Below are positions 6,605-15,877 of a stretch of 37,383 nucleotides of DNA, one piece after another. A program made the position numbers and the translations under genes. The notes beneath the pieces were generated by a model. That model made no database searches and was not told where the DNA came from. It saw nothing but the letters and a program-made list of their open reading frames with translations. Within the stretch, counting starts at the first letter, position 1. The number at the start of each line of letters is the position of its first letter. Source of the stretch: an uncultured Bacteroidales bacterium (GTDB lineage: Bacteria > Bacteroidota > Bacteroidia > Bacteroidales > UBA932); the NCBI GenBank assembly GCA_944322565.1, contig CALUPG010000016.1:1-37383 (forward strand). Direction: 5' to 3'.

Positions 6605-6714
6605 TTCCGGGACATGAGGATATTGACGGTAAATCCCTCCTGCCGCATGCGGCGGGTCCCTCCCGTTCACGAGGCTACGGGCGGACACGCCGTCAATGTC
6701 CTCATGTCCCGGAA
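6605..6714 (+). repeat. 110-bp dyad with 25-bp arms and internal two-hairpin fold
   Basis: The arms 6605-6629 and 6690-6714 pair over all 25 positions if U6621-G6698 is counted as a wobble on the plus strand. Inside are a 7-bp hairpin with CATG loop (6639-6645/6650-6656, also with one G-U) and a second hairpin CCCGT/ACGGG (6662-6666/6677-6681). Together they form a three-way junction. The outer edges are flanked by TTAT on both sides (6601-6604 and 6715-6718). It could be a MITE-like insertion or a structured RNA. Confidence 0.7.
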
Positions 6715-6732
6715 TTATGATCCCGTCATGAA

Positions 6733-6740
6733 TATTTTTG
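6733..6740 (+). promoter_or_regulatory. possible -7 element for the outer-membrane barrel gene
   Basis: TATTTTTG matches TAnnTTTG and would give an untranslated leader of about 75 nt to ATG 6821. There is no TTTG box at the expected upstream distance, where the end of the 110-bp dyad lies. Confidence 0.3.
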
Positions 6741-6820
6741 AGATATGAGGAAAAAATATCAATATCCCGCAACATTTCCGTCCCGCTTCCGTCTAACTGG
6801 AAAATAGATTTTGACAGCAG

Positions 6821-9424
6821 ATGAATCAAAAGATGAACCGGAAAATGAAAAATATGACAGCAGGACTCATGTCCGTTCTTATGTTTGTTTCAGCATCAGT
6901 AACGGCTTTTACAAAACCGCAGCCGGATGATGTCCGCAGCCTGAAGGGAACGGTGGCGGATGCCGGGACGGGCAGGCCTCTGGAATTTGTTACTGTTGCA
7001 TTGACTGACGCGGACGGGAGGGTATACGCCGGAGCAACGACGGATTCCTCCGGCGTATATTTCATGAGAATTCCCGGGGGCGGCAAATCCTCCCTTGGCA
7101 GCAGGCTTGTATTCTCGCTCGTGGGATATGAGCAGCAGTCTGTAAGCATCATGGATTCGCGAGCCGGATCGGACTCATGTGCCGGATTGGACATGCGTAC
7201 CGTATCCGGCAGTGCCATGGAAGTAGCCCCGGTGTATCTGAAAGAAGACACTCAGATGCTTTCCGGAGCCAAAGTCTCTGCAGACAGGCCGCTCATAGAG
7301 CATCAGTTCGACCGCCTCGTCCTGAATGTTTCAGAACTTGCCGTGGCCCAGACTGGGGATGCGATGGATGTCCTCAAAAGTTCACCGGGAGTGACTGTGG
7401 ACCAGGACGGGAACATCAAGCTGAACGGTTCCACCGTGGCGGTGTGGATAGACGGAAGGCCTTCCAACATGTCCGGCAGCGACCTGGAGGCCTATCTTAA
7501 AGGCAGCGACGGAACCTCGATAGAAAAAGTGGAGCTCATCACCAACCCTTCATCAAAATATGACGCGGAGGGCAGCGGAGGCATCATCAACATAAAGACA
7601 AGGAAAGGTTTCATGCGCGGCTTCAGCGGCACGGTCGGAGCCCGCTACGGGATGCGCTTCGACCCGAAGGTGACATACGGCGGCAACATCTCAGCCAACC
7701 TCATGTACAGGACAGACAGGACAAATACCTTTTTCCAATATACGCCGAGCTATGATCAGTGGGCATTTTTAGGGGATGAGATGAAACTCTACGGCCAGGA
7801 CAATTCCTTCAGGCAGGAGAGTATTTCAGGCAGCATGAGCGAAACCATGTCGCATCTCATAAGGCTCGGAAATGATTGGCACCTGTCTTCCAGGGACATA
7901 TTGGGCGTGATATTCAGGACAAGCCTTTCCGACAGCAACGACGGATATTATTTCCCCAACGAGGTCAATGTCTTCTCCGGTGCCGGGACTGCTGCCGAAG
8001 CTCTATACAGCAGGCTTGAAGGCAGCAACGGCACTGAGTCCGGGGGACAGGATTATTCCGTCAACCTCAATTATACGAGGCTTTTCGATGAATCCAGGAA
8101 CCAGGAGCTCACGCTGAATGCGGACTATTACAGAAGCCAGGACAACAACTCCGGTTCCCAGCGCAACATATACACCTGGATTTCAGATGCCGCCGCTTCG
8201 TCTGCCAATCCTCCTGCGGATTTCGGCTTTGATGACAGCATGAAAAGAATATTGGATCTCTATTCCTTCAAGGCCGACTATTCCCAGTCATTCTGGAACC
8301 AGACAGGCCGTCTGGAGGCAGGAGGCAAGCTTGCCGTCTCCAATACGAGGAACCGTTACGGAAAATATGCATACGACTTTGATGCACAGGCGCAGGGCGA
8401 GCAGACCGAAAGGAATGATTTCACCTACAACGAACAGGTATACGCCGCATACATAAATGTGGCCAAGAAATTTTCTGACAAGTGGAATGCGCAGTTGGGG
8501 GTGAGAGGGGAATATACCATTCAGACGGGGGACTGGCTCCAGTCTTCCGAGCAGAGCAAGACAAGCTTCAAGGATTATTTCGACTTGTTCCCGAGTGCGT
8601 TCGTGAGCTGGACACCTTCGCAGAAAGTCATCCTGACAGCCAATTATTCCTACAGGATAAGCCGTCCGAAATACTGGCAGCTGAATCCTTTCCGCCAATA
8701 TGCCTCAGCTTTCTCATATACCCAGGGTGACATTGAACTGGAACCTTCATACAATCATAATGTCTCGCTGACCGCAGTGCTTTTCAGCAGGCTTTCCCTC
8801 ACGGCGGGATATTCCATGACCCGCAATTTCAATGATATCCAGACACCTGTGATGTATGATGACGGTGTGATGGGACTTCTCTACATGAATGCCGGGAATC
8901 AGCAGACCGTCTTTGCCGGGGCATCACTCTCAGAACTTCCTTTGACGAAATGGTGGAACCTCACGGTCAATGCCTATTATTATCATCAGGATTTCCGTGC
9001 ATATCCTTCCGTCGCCACTGAATCTTTAGGAGGCTCCTTCAGCAATTCCGGCGGCAATTTCATGGCCTATCTGAGCACCACTTTCTTCCTCCCGAAGGAT
9101 TTCAAGTTCGGAATGGACGGGTTTGTCGCCACTCCACAGAGCGTGGGATATTTTGACGTGAGGTCCATGTGGGCTTTGAATCTCAGCCTGAGCAAGAGTT
9201 TCCTGGAGGGGAAATGCATCCTTTCGGTTTATATGAGTGATCTGTTCAACACTTCTCCGTCCGATCTGGAAATTGTCAATGACGGGGTGGTCACCTACAG
9301 AATCCTGCAGACACAGGGTACAAGGGGATTCTCCATCGGCTTCACATGGCGCTTCGGCAAGGGCGGCAGCCAGCAGCAGAGGCGCAATGTCGGTACTCTT
9401 GACGAAGAGAGCCGCCTCGGATAG
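6821..9424 (+). CDS. TonB-dependent-receptor-like outer membrane beta-barrel protein
   Basis: 867 residues. A signal peptide follows a Met/Lys-rich n-region (hydrophobic core about 13-30, start MNQKMNRKMKNM; ATG 6833 is an alternative). Next is a carboxypeptidase-regulatory-like Ig domain (about 39-120, KGTVADAGTGRPLEFVTVAL). A plug-like region follows (about 150-270, with the conserved end EGSGGIINIKTRKG). The rest is a long barrel rich in alternating aromatic/polar residues. The final strand ends as FSIGFTWRFGKGG and is followed by a short Gln/Arg tail. This is the layout of the outer membrane beta-barrel family (OMP_b-brl_3) rather than classical SusC, and no SusD lies beside it. The substrate is unknown. 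It is monocistronic, with a strong terminator after the stop. Confidence 0.85.
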   Translation: MNQKMNRKMKNMTAGLMSVLMFVSASVTAFTKPQPDDVRSLKGTVADAGTGRPLEFVTVALTDADGRVYAGATTDSSGVYFMRIPGGGKSSLGSRLVFSLVGYEQQSVSIMDSRAGSDSCAGLDMRTVSGSAMEVAPVYLKEDTQMLSGAKVSADRPLIEHQFDRLVLNVSELAVAQTGDAMDVLKSSPGVTVDQDGNIKLNGSTVAVWIDGRPSNMSGSDLEAYLKGSDGTSIEKVELITNPSSKYDAEGSGGIINIKTRKGFMRGFSGTVGARYGMRFDPKVTYGGNISANLMYRTDRTNTFFQYTPSYDQWAFLGDEMKLYGQDNSFRQESISGSMSETMSHLIRLGNDWHLSSRDILGVIFRTSLSDSNDGYYFPNEVNVFSGAGTAAEALYSRLEGSNGTESGGQDYSVNLNYTRLFDESRNQELTLNADYYRSQDNNSGSQRNIYTWISDAAASSANPPADFGFDDSMKRILDLYSFKADYSQSFWNQTGRLEAGGKLAVSNTRNRYGKYAYDFDAQAQGEQTERNDFTYNEQVYAAYINVAKKFSDKWNAQLGVRGEYTIQTGDWLQSSEQSKTSFKDYFDLFPSAFVSWTPSQKVILTANYSYRISRPKYWQLNPFRQYASAFSYTQGDIELEPSYNHNVSLTAVLFSRLSLTAGYSMTRNFNDIQTPVMYDDGVMGLLYMNAGNQQTVFAGASLSELPLTKWWNLTVNAYYYHQDFRAYPSVATESLGGSFSNSGGNFMAYLSTTFFLPKDFKFGMDGFVATPQSVGYFDVRSMWALNLSLSKSFLEGKCILSVYMSDLFNTSPSDLEIVNDGVVTYRILQTQGTRGFSIGFTWRFGKGGSQQQRRNVGTLDEESRLG

Positions 9425-9435
9425 GAAAATATGGC

Positions 9436-9495
9436 CAGTCATGCAGTGTCCCGGTGCCGATGACTTTACGGACGGGCGCTGCATGACTGTTTTTA
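9436..9495 (+). terminator. terminator of outer-membrane barrel gene
   Basis: CAGTCATGCAG (9436-9446) / CTGCATGACTG (9479-9489) is a perfect 11-bp stem. It extends inward by five more pairs if G-U pairs are allowed on the plus strand, and is followed by TTTTTAT. It separates the convergent barrel and xth genes. Confidence 0.7.
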
Positions 9496-9534
9496 TCCTG
9501 GCTGTTATGTTTTTTGATTGACAGCTTTGTCTGT

Positions 9535-10287
9535 TCAGAGCAGGTCCAGTTCCACGGGGCAGTGGTCGGAACCGAAGATTTCGTTGTGGATGGAGGCTCC
9601 CTTCAGCCTGTCCTTCAGCCCGTCAGATACAAGGAAATAATCGATGCGCCACCCGGCGTTCTTCTCCCTTGACCTGAACCTGTAGGACCACCAGGAGTAG
9701 ATGCCCGTCGCATCCGGATAGAAATGCCTGAAGGTGTCTGTGAAGCCGCTTGCCAGGAGCTCCGTGAACTTGCCCCTTTCCTCATCGGTGAAGCCTGCAT
9801 TCCTGCGGTTGGTCTTCGGGTTCTTCAGGTCTATTTCCTTGTGTGCGACATTAAGGTCCCCGCAGACGATTACGGGCTTTGACTCAGTGAGCTTCAGAAG
9901 GTAGCCCTTGAAGTCATCCTCCCATTTCATCCTGTAGTCCAGCCTGGCAAGCCCGTCCTGTGAGTTCGGGACATATACATTCACAAGGTAAAAGTCCGGC
10001 ATTTCCAGCGTGATTACCCTGCCTTCGTGGTCGTGTTCGTCTATGCCTATGCCGTATGACACTGACAGCGGCTCATGCCTTGAAAAAATCGCCGTGCCGG
10101 AATATCCCTTCTTGTCGGCATAGTTCCACCATGACCTGTATCCTTCAAATGCAATGTCAGTCTGCCCTGCCTGAAGCTTGGTCTCCTGCAGGCAGAAGAA
10201 GTCGGCATCGAGGGCGGCGAAGGCTTCGGAGAAGCCTTTTTCGGCGCAGGCTCTCAGCCCGTTCACATTCCACGATATGAATTTCAT
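9535..10287 (-). CDS. xth: exodeoxyribonuclease III
   Basis: 250 residues, normal length for ExoIII/APE1-type AP endonucleases. It acts on abasic sites in base excision repair and as a 3'-5' exonuclease. All active-site motifs are present: WNVNG (6-10) with catalytic Asn, LQETK with metal-ligand Glu35, GDLNVAH (143-149) with Asp144/Asn146, the WRIDYFLVS substrate loop (213-221) and SDHCP (240-244) with Asp241/His242. The ATG at 10287 is the only sensible start ([10 protein letters not shown]). It lies convergent to the upstream barrel gene. The 184-bp stretch to cysS holds only T-rich repeats (GTTTCTTTTTGTG-like), and I see no clear promoter. Confidence 0.95.
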   Translation of the reverse strand: MKFISWNVNGLRACAEKGFSEAFAALDADFFCLQETKLQAGQTDIAFEGYRSWWNYADKKGYSGTAIFSRHEPLSVSYGIGIDEHDHEGRVITLEMPDFYLVNVYVPNSQDGLARLDYRMKWEDDFKGYLLKLTESKPVIVCGDLNVAHKEIDLKNPKTNRRNAGFTDEERGKFTELLASGFTDTFRHFYPDATGIYSWWSYRFRSREKNAGWRIDYFLVSDGLKDRLKGASIHNEIFGSDHCPVELDLL

Positions 10288-10471
10288 TTTTGTTTCTTTT
10301 TGTGTTTTCTTGTTTCTTTTTTGTGATAACTGTGTTGGACTTCACATCCTGATGTCCTCACATACTATGAGTATGCTGCGGTATTCGTCGTTCGTTTGCC
10401 TTGTTCTCCCTAAAAAATAAACGTCGAAAACTGATGGTACTTCAAGTTTTTAGTGGGTTCGTCAGCATTGG

Positions 10472-12088
10472 TCAGAAGGACCATTCGGTGCCGTCCTTGG
10501 TGTCCTTGAGCTGGATGCCGAGGGCTTTGAGTGCGTCTCGGATCCGGTCGCTGGTGGCCCAGTCCCTGGCTTCCTTGGCGGCGCGGCGTTCCTCTATCAC
10601 CATGTCCATGAGGCCGCTGATGACCTTTTCGGCCTTGCCTCCGGCGGCTTCTTCATCGCGCAGTCCGAGGACGCCGAAGACTATGTCGTCGAACAGCCTG
10701 AGAAGGGCGCCGAGTCCGTCCTTGTCAATGGAAATCTTCTTCTCCTTGGCGGAGTTGATGATTCTCACTGCGTCAAAGATGTGCGAGAGGGCGACAGGTG
10801 TGTTGAGGTCATCGCACAATGCCTCGTAGACGCTTTCAATGATGGAGGCGATTTCCGCTGCTGCATCGCCGGAAACGGTGCCGGTCGGATTTGCCGCAGT
10901 CCCTGATGTCCCAAAAGCCGTCTGAGCCGATTCAGGTGCCGTGTCCGTGATGAATTCTCCGTAATACAGCTCATTGGCCTTGTGCCCCTCAGTTCCCTGC
11001 ACTTCGGATTCGACTCCTGCGGCGGCAGCCATTTCCCGCAGGTCCTTTGCGGCCTGCATCACTCTTTTCAGTCCCTTTTCGGCAGCCTGCAGGGCTTCGT
11101 TGCTGAAGTCCAGTGTGCTGCGGTAGTGGGCCTGGAGGATGAAGAAACGGATGGTCATCGGGCTGTAGGCCTGCTCCAGCAGCCTGTGGGTGCCGGTGAA
11201 CAGCTCCTGCAGCGTGATGAAATTGCCCAGTGACTTGCCCATCTTCTTGCCGTTGATGGTAATCATGTTGTTGTGCATCCAGTACTTCACCCCGCCTGTC
11301 CCGCGCGATGCGGTGTTCTGGGCGAGTTCGCACTCATGGTGCGGGAACATCAGGTCCATCCCGCCTCCGTGGATGTCAAATTCCTTTCCGAGATATTTTT
11401 CACTCATTGCGGAACATTCCAGATGCCATCCCGGGAATCCTTCGCTCCACGGGGAAGGCCATTTCATGATATGTTCCGGAGAGGCCTTCTTCCAGAGCGC
11501 GAAGTCGTAAGGGGCGTGCTTGTCATCCTGCCCGTCCAGAGAACGGGTCCCTTCCCTCGTCTCGTCCAGCGTCCTTCCGGACAGGATGCCGTACTTATGG
11601 TCCTTGTCATATTTCTGGACATCAAAATATACGGAGCCGTTGCTGATGTAGGCGTATCCTGCATCCAATATCTTCCGTACCAGGGCTATCTGCTCGATTA
11701 TATGTCCGGATGCCCTCGGCTCGATGGACGGCGGTGCCACATTCAGCATCCTCATTGCTTCGTGGTATCTGAGGGTGTAGGTCTGGACTACCTCCATCGG
11801 TTCGAGCTGCTCCAGTCTTGCCTTCTTTGCTATCTTGTCTTCCCCGTCGTCCGAATCGTGCTCCAGATGTCCCACATCGGTTATGTTCCTGACATAGCGC
11901 ACCTTGTATCCGAGGTGCCTCATAAGGCGCACGAGCACATCGTATGTGACTCCCGGTCTTGCATGGCCGAGATGCGCGTCTCCATATACTGTAGGGCCGC
12001 AGACATAAAGTCCCACATGCCCCGGATTTATCGGTGTGAACAGTTCCTTTTTCCTTGAAAGGGTGTCTGTGATATAAAAATTTCTCAT
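10472..12088 (-). CDS. cysS: cysteinyl-tRNA synthetase
   Basis: ATG at 12088 gives 538 residues beginning [10 protein letters not shown]. The frame is open further back to 12199, but that part is non-homologous and runs toward the repeat. Class I synthetase charging tRNA-Cys. HLGH (39-42) is the HIGH motif, and KMGKS (282-286) is the KMSKS motif with Ser to Gly. The four zinc ligands fit the family spacing: Cys30, Cys225, His250, Glu254. The C-terminal DALR-like helical region is present. Residues about 358-415 form an Ala/Thr/Gly-rich insertion that makes the protein longer than the usual 460-490 residues. Confidence 0.95.
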   Translation of the reverse strand: MRNFYITDTLSRKKELFTPINPGHVGLYVCGPTVYGDAHLGHARPGVTYDVLVRLMRHLGYKVRYVRNITDVGHLEHDSDDGEDKIAKKARLEQLEPMEVVQTYTLRYHEAMRMLNVAPPSIEPRASGHIIEQIALVRKILDAGYAYISNGSVYFDVQKYDKDHKYGILSGRTLDETREGTRSLDGQDDKHAPYDFALWKKASPEHIMKWPSPWSEGFPGWHLECSAMSEKYLGKEFDIHGGGMDLMFPHHECELAQNTASRGTGGVKYWMHNNMITINGKKMGKSLGNFITLQELFTGTHRLLEQAYSPMTIRFFILQAHYRSTLDFSNEALQAAEKGLKRVMQAAKDLREMAAAAGVESEVQGTEGHKANELYYGEFITDTAPESAQTAFGTSGTAANPTGTVSGDAAAEIASIIESVYEALCDDLNTPVALSHIFDAVRIINSAKEKKISIDKDGLGALLRLFDDIVFGVLGLRDEEAAGGKAEKVISGLMDMVIEERRAAKEARDWATSDRIRDALKALGIQLKDTKDGTEWSF

Positions 12089-12180
12089 AATGAATGCGAA
12101 GATAGACATTTTTTTTATGACTGCCCCCAAAATGCACCCAATATGACAATATGCCGGAAGTGATGCGTTTACTTCAGTGC

Positions 12181-12328
12181 CGCGGCCGTCGGACAGCATT
12201 TTGGGGCTCCATCGGGCGTGATTTTACGGCATTTCCGCGCCCGTCGGCATTTTCAAAATACCATCGGCCACACTTTTGCAGGAAAATCGCGGCCGGTGGA
12301 CGGATAAAATGACATCCACCGGCCGCGA
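12181..12328 (+). repeat. three-hairpin intergenic element, copy B
   Basis: 148 bp, same length and order as copy A: hairpin 1 at 12181-12220, hairpin 2 at about 12236-12272 (core GGCATTTTCAAAATACC, one change breaking the palindrome), hairpin 3 at 12288-12328. Hairpin 3 is the cleanest here, CGCGGCCGGTGGA pairing with TCCACCGGCCGCG. It fills the space between the divergent cysS and umuD genes. It is therefore not downstream of either gene, which argues against a simple terminator role. Confidence 0.8.
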
Positions 12329-12384
12329 TGTATTTAATGTCAAGATTTGTAGAAGAAATTTATTCCTCATTCCCGGACAATTGC

Positions 12385-12392
12385 TAAATTTG
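12385..12392 (+). promoter_or_regulatory. -7 element for umuDC
   Basis: TAAATTTG matches TAnnTTTG exactly and lies 91 bp before the chosen umuD ATG, downstream of the repeat. No -33 box at the standard spacing and no recognisable SOS operator were seen. Confidence 0.4.
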
Positions 12393-12482
12393 TCTTTCTG
12401 CTATACTCCCCATATAAGCGGCAATCCTCAATCAATTGACAGCAGTAACAGCAATGGCTCTGCAGGCGCAACAATAAATAAT

Positions 12483-12986
12483 ATGACAGACGACAACAGC
12501 AAATCCCTCCGCGGCGATGCCCCTGACCCTGACCCTGAGCATGAGAACTTCCTGCCTCCGATGGCCGGAGAAGGTATCCATGCAGGCTTTCCCTCACCGG
12601 CACAGGACTACATGAGTCCATGCATTGACCTGAACAAGGAACTTGTCCGTCATCCGGCGGCCACATTCTACGGCAGGGTCGTGGGGGACTCCATGGTGGA
12701 CGCGGGGGTGGATGAAGGGGACATTCTCGTGATAGACAAGTCAATAGAGGCAACTGAAGGTGATATGTGCGTCTGTTTTGTTGACGGTGAATTCACTCTG
12801 AAATACCTCTCCTTCAGGGACCCTTCATCAGGAGAAAAATGCAAAGGCGGAAATGCCATATGGCTGGTACCCGCCAATCCGGCCTATCCCCCGATAAAAG
12901 TGTCCGACCCGTCATTTTCCGTATGGGGAGTGGTGACCTATGTGATAAAGAAGACTTACAGAAAATCCGGCGTGTCCGACAGGTAA
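12483..12986 (+). CDS. umuD: UmuD-like S24 self-cleaving protein (Pol V subunit)
   Basis: ATG at 12483 gives 167 residues; the frame stays open upstream into repeat DNA, so earlier starts are rejected. The LexA/UmuD S24 fold is clear. The cleavage region is HAGFPSPAQDY with an Ala34-Gly35 bond; E. coli UmuD has Cys-Gly followed by the same FPSPA. The catalytic Ser70 lies in VGDSMVDAGVDEGD, and Lys107 in GEFTLKYL. After RecA-filament-stimulated self-cleavage the protein would join UmuC for translesion synthesis. There is no N-terminal DNA-binding domain, so it is not a repressor. The arm before the cleavage site is Asp/Pro-rich. It is followed 65 bp later by umuC. Confidence 0.9.
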   Translation: MTDDNSKSLRGDAPDPDPEHENFLPPMAGEGIHAGFPSPAQDYMSPCIDLNKELVRHPAATFYGRVVGDSMVDAGVDEGDILVIDKSIEATEGDMCVCFVDGEFTLKYLSFRDPSSGEKCKGGNAIWLVPANPAYPPIKVSDPSFSVWGVVTYVIKKTYRKSGVSDR

Positions 12987-13051
12987 GGACATGCGGAGTT
13001 TCTGCCCTTGCAAGGCATGTCTGTCTTCCTGAAAAACCGTACTTTCGCATC

Positions 13052-14314
13052 ATGTACGCACTTGTGGACTGCAACAATTTCTTCGTTTCCTGCGAGCGGG
13101 TGTTCCGGCCCCTGCTTGAGGGGAAGGCGGTCGTGGTGCTGTCCAACAATGACGGTTGCGTGGTGGCGCGAAGCAATGAGAGCAAGGCGATGGGCATAAG
13201 GATGGGCACCCCGTTCTATCAGATCAGGGATATGGTCAAGGCCGGAAGACTCATCGCATGCTCCTCCAATTATGCCATGTACGGGGATTTGTCTTCCAGG
13301 GTAATGTCAATTCTTGCCGAAGCCGTTCCGAGGATAGAAATTTATTCCATAGACGAGGCTTTCCTGTGCATGGACGGGATGTCTCCGGAAAAGATTGAAG
13401 GTATCTCCGGAGAGTTGGTCGGGAAAGTCAGGAAATGGGTCGGCATACCTGTCAGTATCGGTATCGCTCCGACCAAGACTCTCGCCAAGATTGCAAGCCG
13501 CTTTGCCAAGAAATATCCCGGCTACAGGGGAGTATGCAGGATTGACAGTGAGGAAAAGAGACTCAAGGCACTGTCTCTGACGCCAATAAGTGAAGTCTGG
13601 GGTGTAGGCCGCAAACTCTCGGTGTCAATGGAGCAGAAAGGCATACGGACGGCTCTTGACTATGTTCAGCGCCCTGAGGAGTGGGTGAGGAAGAATTATA
13701 TGCTTCACGGGATGAGGACATGGCTGGAGCTGCAGGGGCAGGTATGCGTGGAGGAGGAGCTGCCCGAAAAGCGCAAGTCCATCTGTACCTCCAGGTCTTT
13801 CCCCGGAATGATAGCAGACAGGTCTGAAATTGCCGCGAGGATAGCTGACTTTGCTGCGAAATGCGCGCAGAAGCTCAGGGAGGAGCGCTCCGCCGCCCGG
13901 CAGGTTGATGTGGTCCTTTATACCAACCGTTTCAGGGACGATCTTCCGCAATATTTCCCGTGTGCATCCGTCCGCATGCCTGTCGCCGCATCCAGCACGC
14001 AGGAAATAGTATCTGCGGCACTGAAGGGATTCGCTACCATATACAGACCTGACTACCAATACAAGAAAGCGGGAGTCACCGTATCTGACCTTGTGAACGC
14101 CGATGCCGTCCAGCCATCACTTTTTGACTATGACATAGACCGGAGGCGGAAGCAGGACAGGCTCTCCGAAGTCATGGACAGGGTCAATGCCGGAGGTCAC
14201 AATCTTGTCCGTCTTGCCGCGCAGAGGTCGGGAGACTATACCGACGGCATCCGCAGCGACTACCGTTCCCGCCGCTATTCCACATCGCTGGAAGACATAA
14301 TAGAGGTGAAATGA
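13052..14314 (+). CDS. umuC: Y-family DNA polymerase UmuC
   Basis: ATG at 13052 gives 420 residues beginning MYALVDCNNFFVSCERVF; the open frame before it overlaps umuD out of frame and is not homologous. This is an error-prone translesion polymerase. The catalytic carboxylates are Asp6, Asp101 and Glu102 (YSIDEAFLCMDG). The steric-gate/finger region SNNDGCVVARSNESKAMGI follows residue 30. The helix-hairpin-helix region (WGVGRKLS) and a C-terminal little-finger domain complete a standard-length protein. It is paired with umuD as in other SOS mutagenesis operons. The 65-bp gap has no separate promoter that I can support. Confidence 0.93.
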   Translation: MYALVDCNNFFVSCERVFRPLLEGKAVVVLSNNDGCVVARSNESKAMGIRMGTPFYQIRDMVKAGRLIACSSNYAMYGDLSSRVMSILAEAVPRIEIYSIDEAFLCMDGMSPEKIEGISGELVGKVRKWVGIPVSIGIAPTKTLAKIASRFAKKYPGYRGVCRIDSEEKRLKALSLTPISEVWGVGRKLSVSMEQKGIRTALDYVQRPEEWVRKNYMLHGMRTWLELQGQVCVEEELPEKRKSICTSRSFPGMIADRSEIAARIADFAAKCAQKLREERSAARQVDVVLYTNRFRDDLPQYFPCASVRMPVAASSTQEIVSAALKGFATIYRPDYQYKKAGVTVSDLVNADAVQPSLFDYDIDRRRKQDRLSEVMDRVNAGGHNLVRLAAQRSGDYTDGIRSDYRSRRYSTSLEDIIEVK

Positions 14315-14477
14315 CTCAATCGGGAAATCCCCTCAGGCGTGCTCCTTCTCTTGTTGAAAGCGGACGGGGGTCACGCGGACGGATGCGGAAAATATATTTG
14401 GAAGATTTCCCGAAGAGACAAAAATTCTTGAACATAAAATTTATCCTGAAAAAATTCAAACAGTTTCTAAAAAGCAT

Positions 14478-14485
14478 TAATTTTG
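14478..14485 (+). promoter_or_regulatory. -7 element of the isomerase gene
   Basis: TAATTTTG matches TAnnTTTG exactly, 21 bp before ATG 14507, implying a very short leader. The rest of the 190-bp gap after umuC is A/T-rich in its last 100 bp and contains nothing else I recognise. Confidence 0.5.
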
Positions 14486-14506
14486 TCTGTCAAAAAATTG
14501 AAAATT

Positions 14507-15847
14507 ATGCTGAAAGTTGATTTGGGAGGCTGCAGCTCCTTTGTAAAAGATGCAGAATATCAGGAATATGTGGACAAGGCCCTTGATGCTTTCGATGTAC
14601 TTGAGAGCGAGACCGGAGCCGGGAATGACTTTTTGGGATGGAAACATCTTCCGACGACTACCCCGGAGTCGCTTATTACAGAATGTGAGGCCGTACGGGA
14701 CCTGTGGAGGGCAAAGGGAGTCGACCTTGTCGTCGTAATCGGCATAGGAGGCTCATATCTCGGCGCAAAATGCGCTGTAGAGGCACTGTCCCATTCATTT
14801 GCAAGGCAGCTTTCTGCAAGGCGCATGCCTGAGATGGTGTTCGCAGGACACAACCTTTCAGAAGAATATCTTGCGGAACTCCTTGACCTGATGCAGGAAA
14901 GGAATGTAGCCGCAGTCATCATATCCAAGTCAGGCACCACCACAGAACCTGCCGTGTCCTTCCGTCCGATCAAGCAGCTCATCGAGACCCGCTATGGCTC
15001 GGCGGAGGCTGCACAGCGCATCGTGGCAGTGACTGACGCCCACAAAGGCGCCCTCAAGTCCCTCTCCACACAGGAGGGCTACAGGACTTTCGTCATCGCT
15101 ACCAATGTCGGCGGCCGCTTCTCGGTACTTACACCCGTAGGCATCCTGCCCATAGTGCTTGCCGGATTCGACATAAGGGCAATGCTCAGGGGCGCTGCCG
15201 AGATGGAGAAAGTCACAGCGGAAAGAAGCCGTACCAATCCTGCCGTAGAATATGCCGCAATGCGCAACCTCCTCTACAGCAAGGGCAAGAAAATAGAGAT
15301 TCTCGTCTCATTCAATCCTAAGCTCCAGTATCTCGGAGAATGGTGGAAGCAGCTTTTCGGCGAGTCCGAGGGCAAGGATGGCAAGGGTATATTCCCTGCA
15401 TCCGTAAGCTTCACCACGGACCTCCATTCCATGGGACAATATATACAGCAGGGTGAGAGAATCCTGATGGAGACAGTAGTCACTGTCGAAAAGAGCAGCC
15501 GCAGTGTGGTCGTAGCCAGCGACCCGCAGAATCTTGACGAGCTCAACTATCTCACCGGCAAGCATGTTGAGGAATGCAACGCCATGGCAGAGCTCGGGAC
15601 AAAGCTCGCTCACATCGACGGCGGTGTGCCGCAGCTCTCGGTCCGCGTCGAGAAGCTTGATGAATACAATCTCGGCTCCCTCTTCTATTTCTTCGAGAAG
15701 TCATGCGGCATAAGCGCATACATCCTCGGGGTCAATCCTTTCAACCAACCGGGTGTCGAGGCGTACAAGAAGAACATGTTTGCCCTTCTCGGCAAGCCCG
15801 GATATGAAGAGCAGGCAAAGGCCCTCCACGAGAGGCTCGGCAAGTAG
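14507..15847 (+). CDS. pgi: glucose-6-phosphate isomerase
   Basis: ATG at 14507 gives 446 residues, the size of the short bacterial (Bacillus-type) isomerases. A TTG at 14483 in frame lies inside the promoter box and is rejected. It interconverts glucose-6-phosphate and fructose-6-phosphate in glycolysis and gluconeogenesis. Motifs: VIGIGGSYLGA (77-87), phosphate-binding SKSGTTTEPA (140-149), GESEGKD (285-291) with the catalytic Glu, and the C-terminal FNQPGVEAYK signature. It is followed 30 bp later by a methyltransferase on the same strand. Confidence 0.95.
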   Translation: MLKVDLGGCSSFVKDAEYQEYVDKALDAFDVLESETGAGNDFLGWKHLPTTTPESLITECEAVRDLWRAKGVDLVVVIGIGGSYLGAKCAVEALSHSFARQLSARRMPEMVFAGHNLSEEYLAELLDLMQERNVAAVIISKSGTTTEPAVSFRPIKQLIETRYGSAEAAQRIVAVTDAHKGALKSLSTQEGYRTFVIATNVGGRFSVLTPVGILPIVLAGFDIRAMLRGAAEMEKVTAERSRTNPAVEYAAMRNLLYSKGKKIEILVSFNPKLQYLGEWWKQLFGESEGKDGKGIFPASVSFTTDLHSMGQYIQQGERILMETVVTVEKSSRSVVVASDPQNLDELNYLTGKHVEECNAMAELGTKLAHIDGGVPQLSVRVEKLDEYNLGSLFYFFEKSCGISAYILGVNPFNQPGVEAYKKNMFALLGKPGYEEQAKALHERLGK

Positions 15848-15877
15848 ACTGTCGGTCAAGCAGAATATAGTCTTCTG

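Noticed and set aside
6551..6829. Leftward ORF of 92 residues over the 110-bp dyad
   Set aside because: It is explained by the inverted repeat being read through. It overlaps the start of the barrel gene and has no recognisable features.
12276..12482. Extended N-terminus of UmuD (69 extra residues)
   Set aside because: The extension is read from the repeat element and leader DNA. The start at 12483 gives the normal UmuD length and layout.
12839..13051. Extended N-terminus of UmuC overlapping umuD
   Set aside because: The extra 71 residues are Arg-rich shadow coding of umuD. Y-family proteins start directly with M-Y/F-A-L-V-D.
14311..14520. Small rightward ORF of 69 residues after umuC
   Set aside because: It overlaps the pgi promoter and start, is Lys/Phe-rich from A/T-rich DNA, and has no features.
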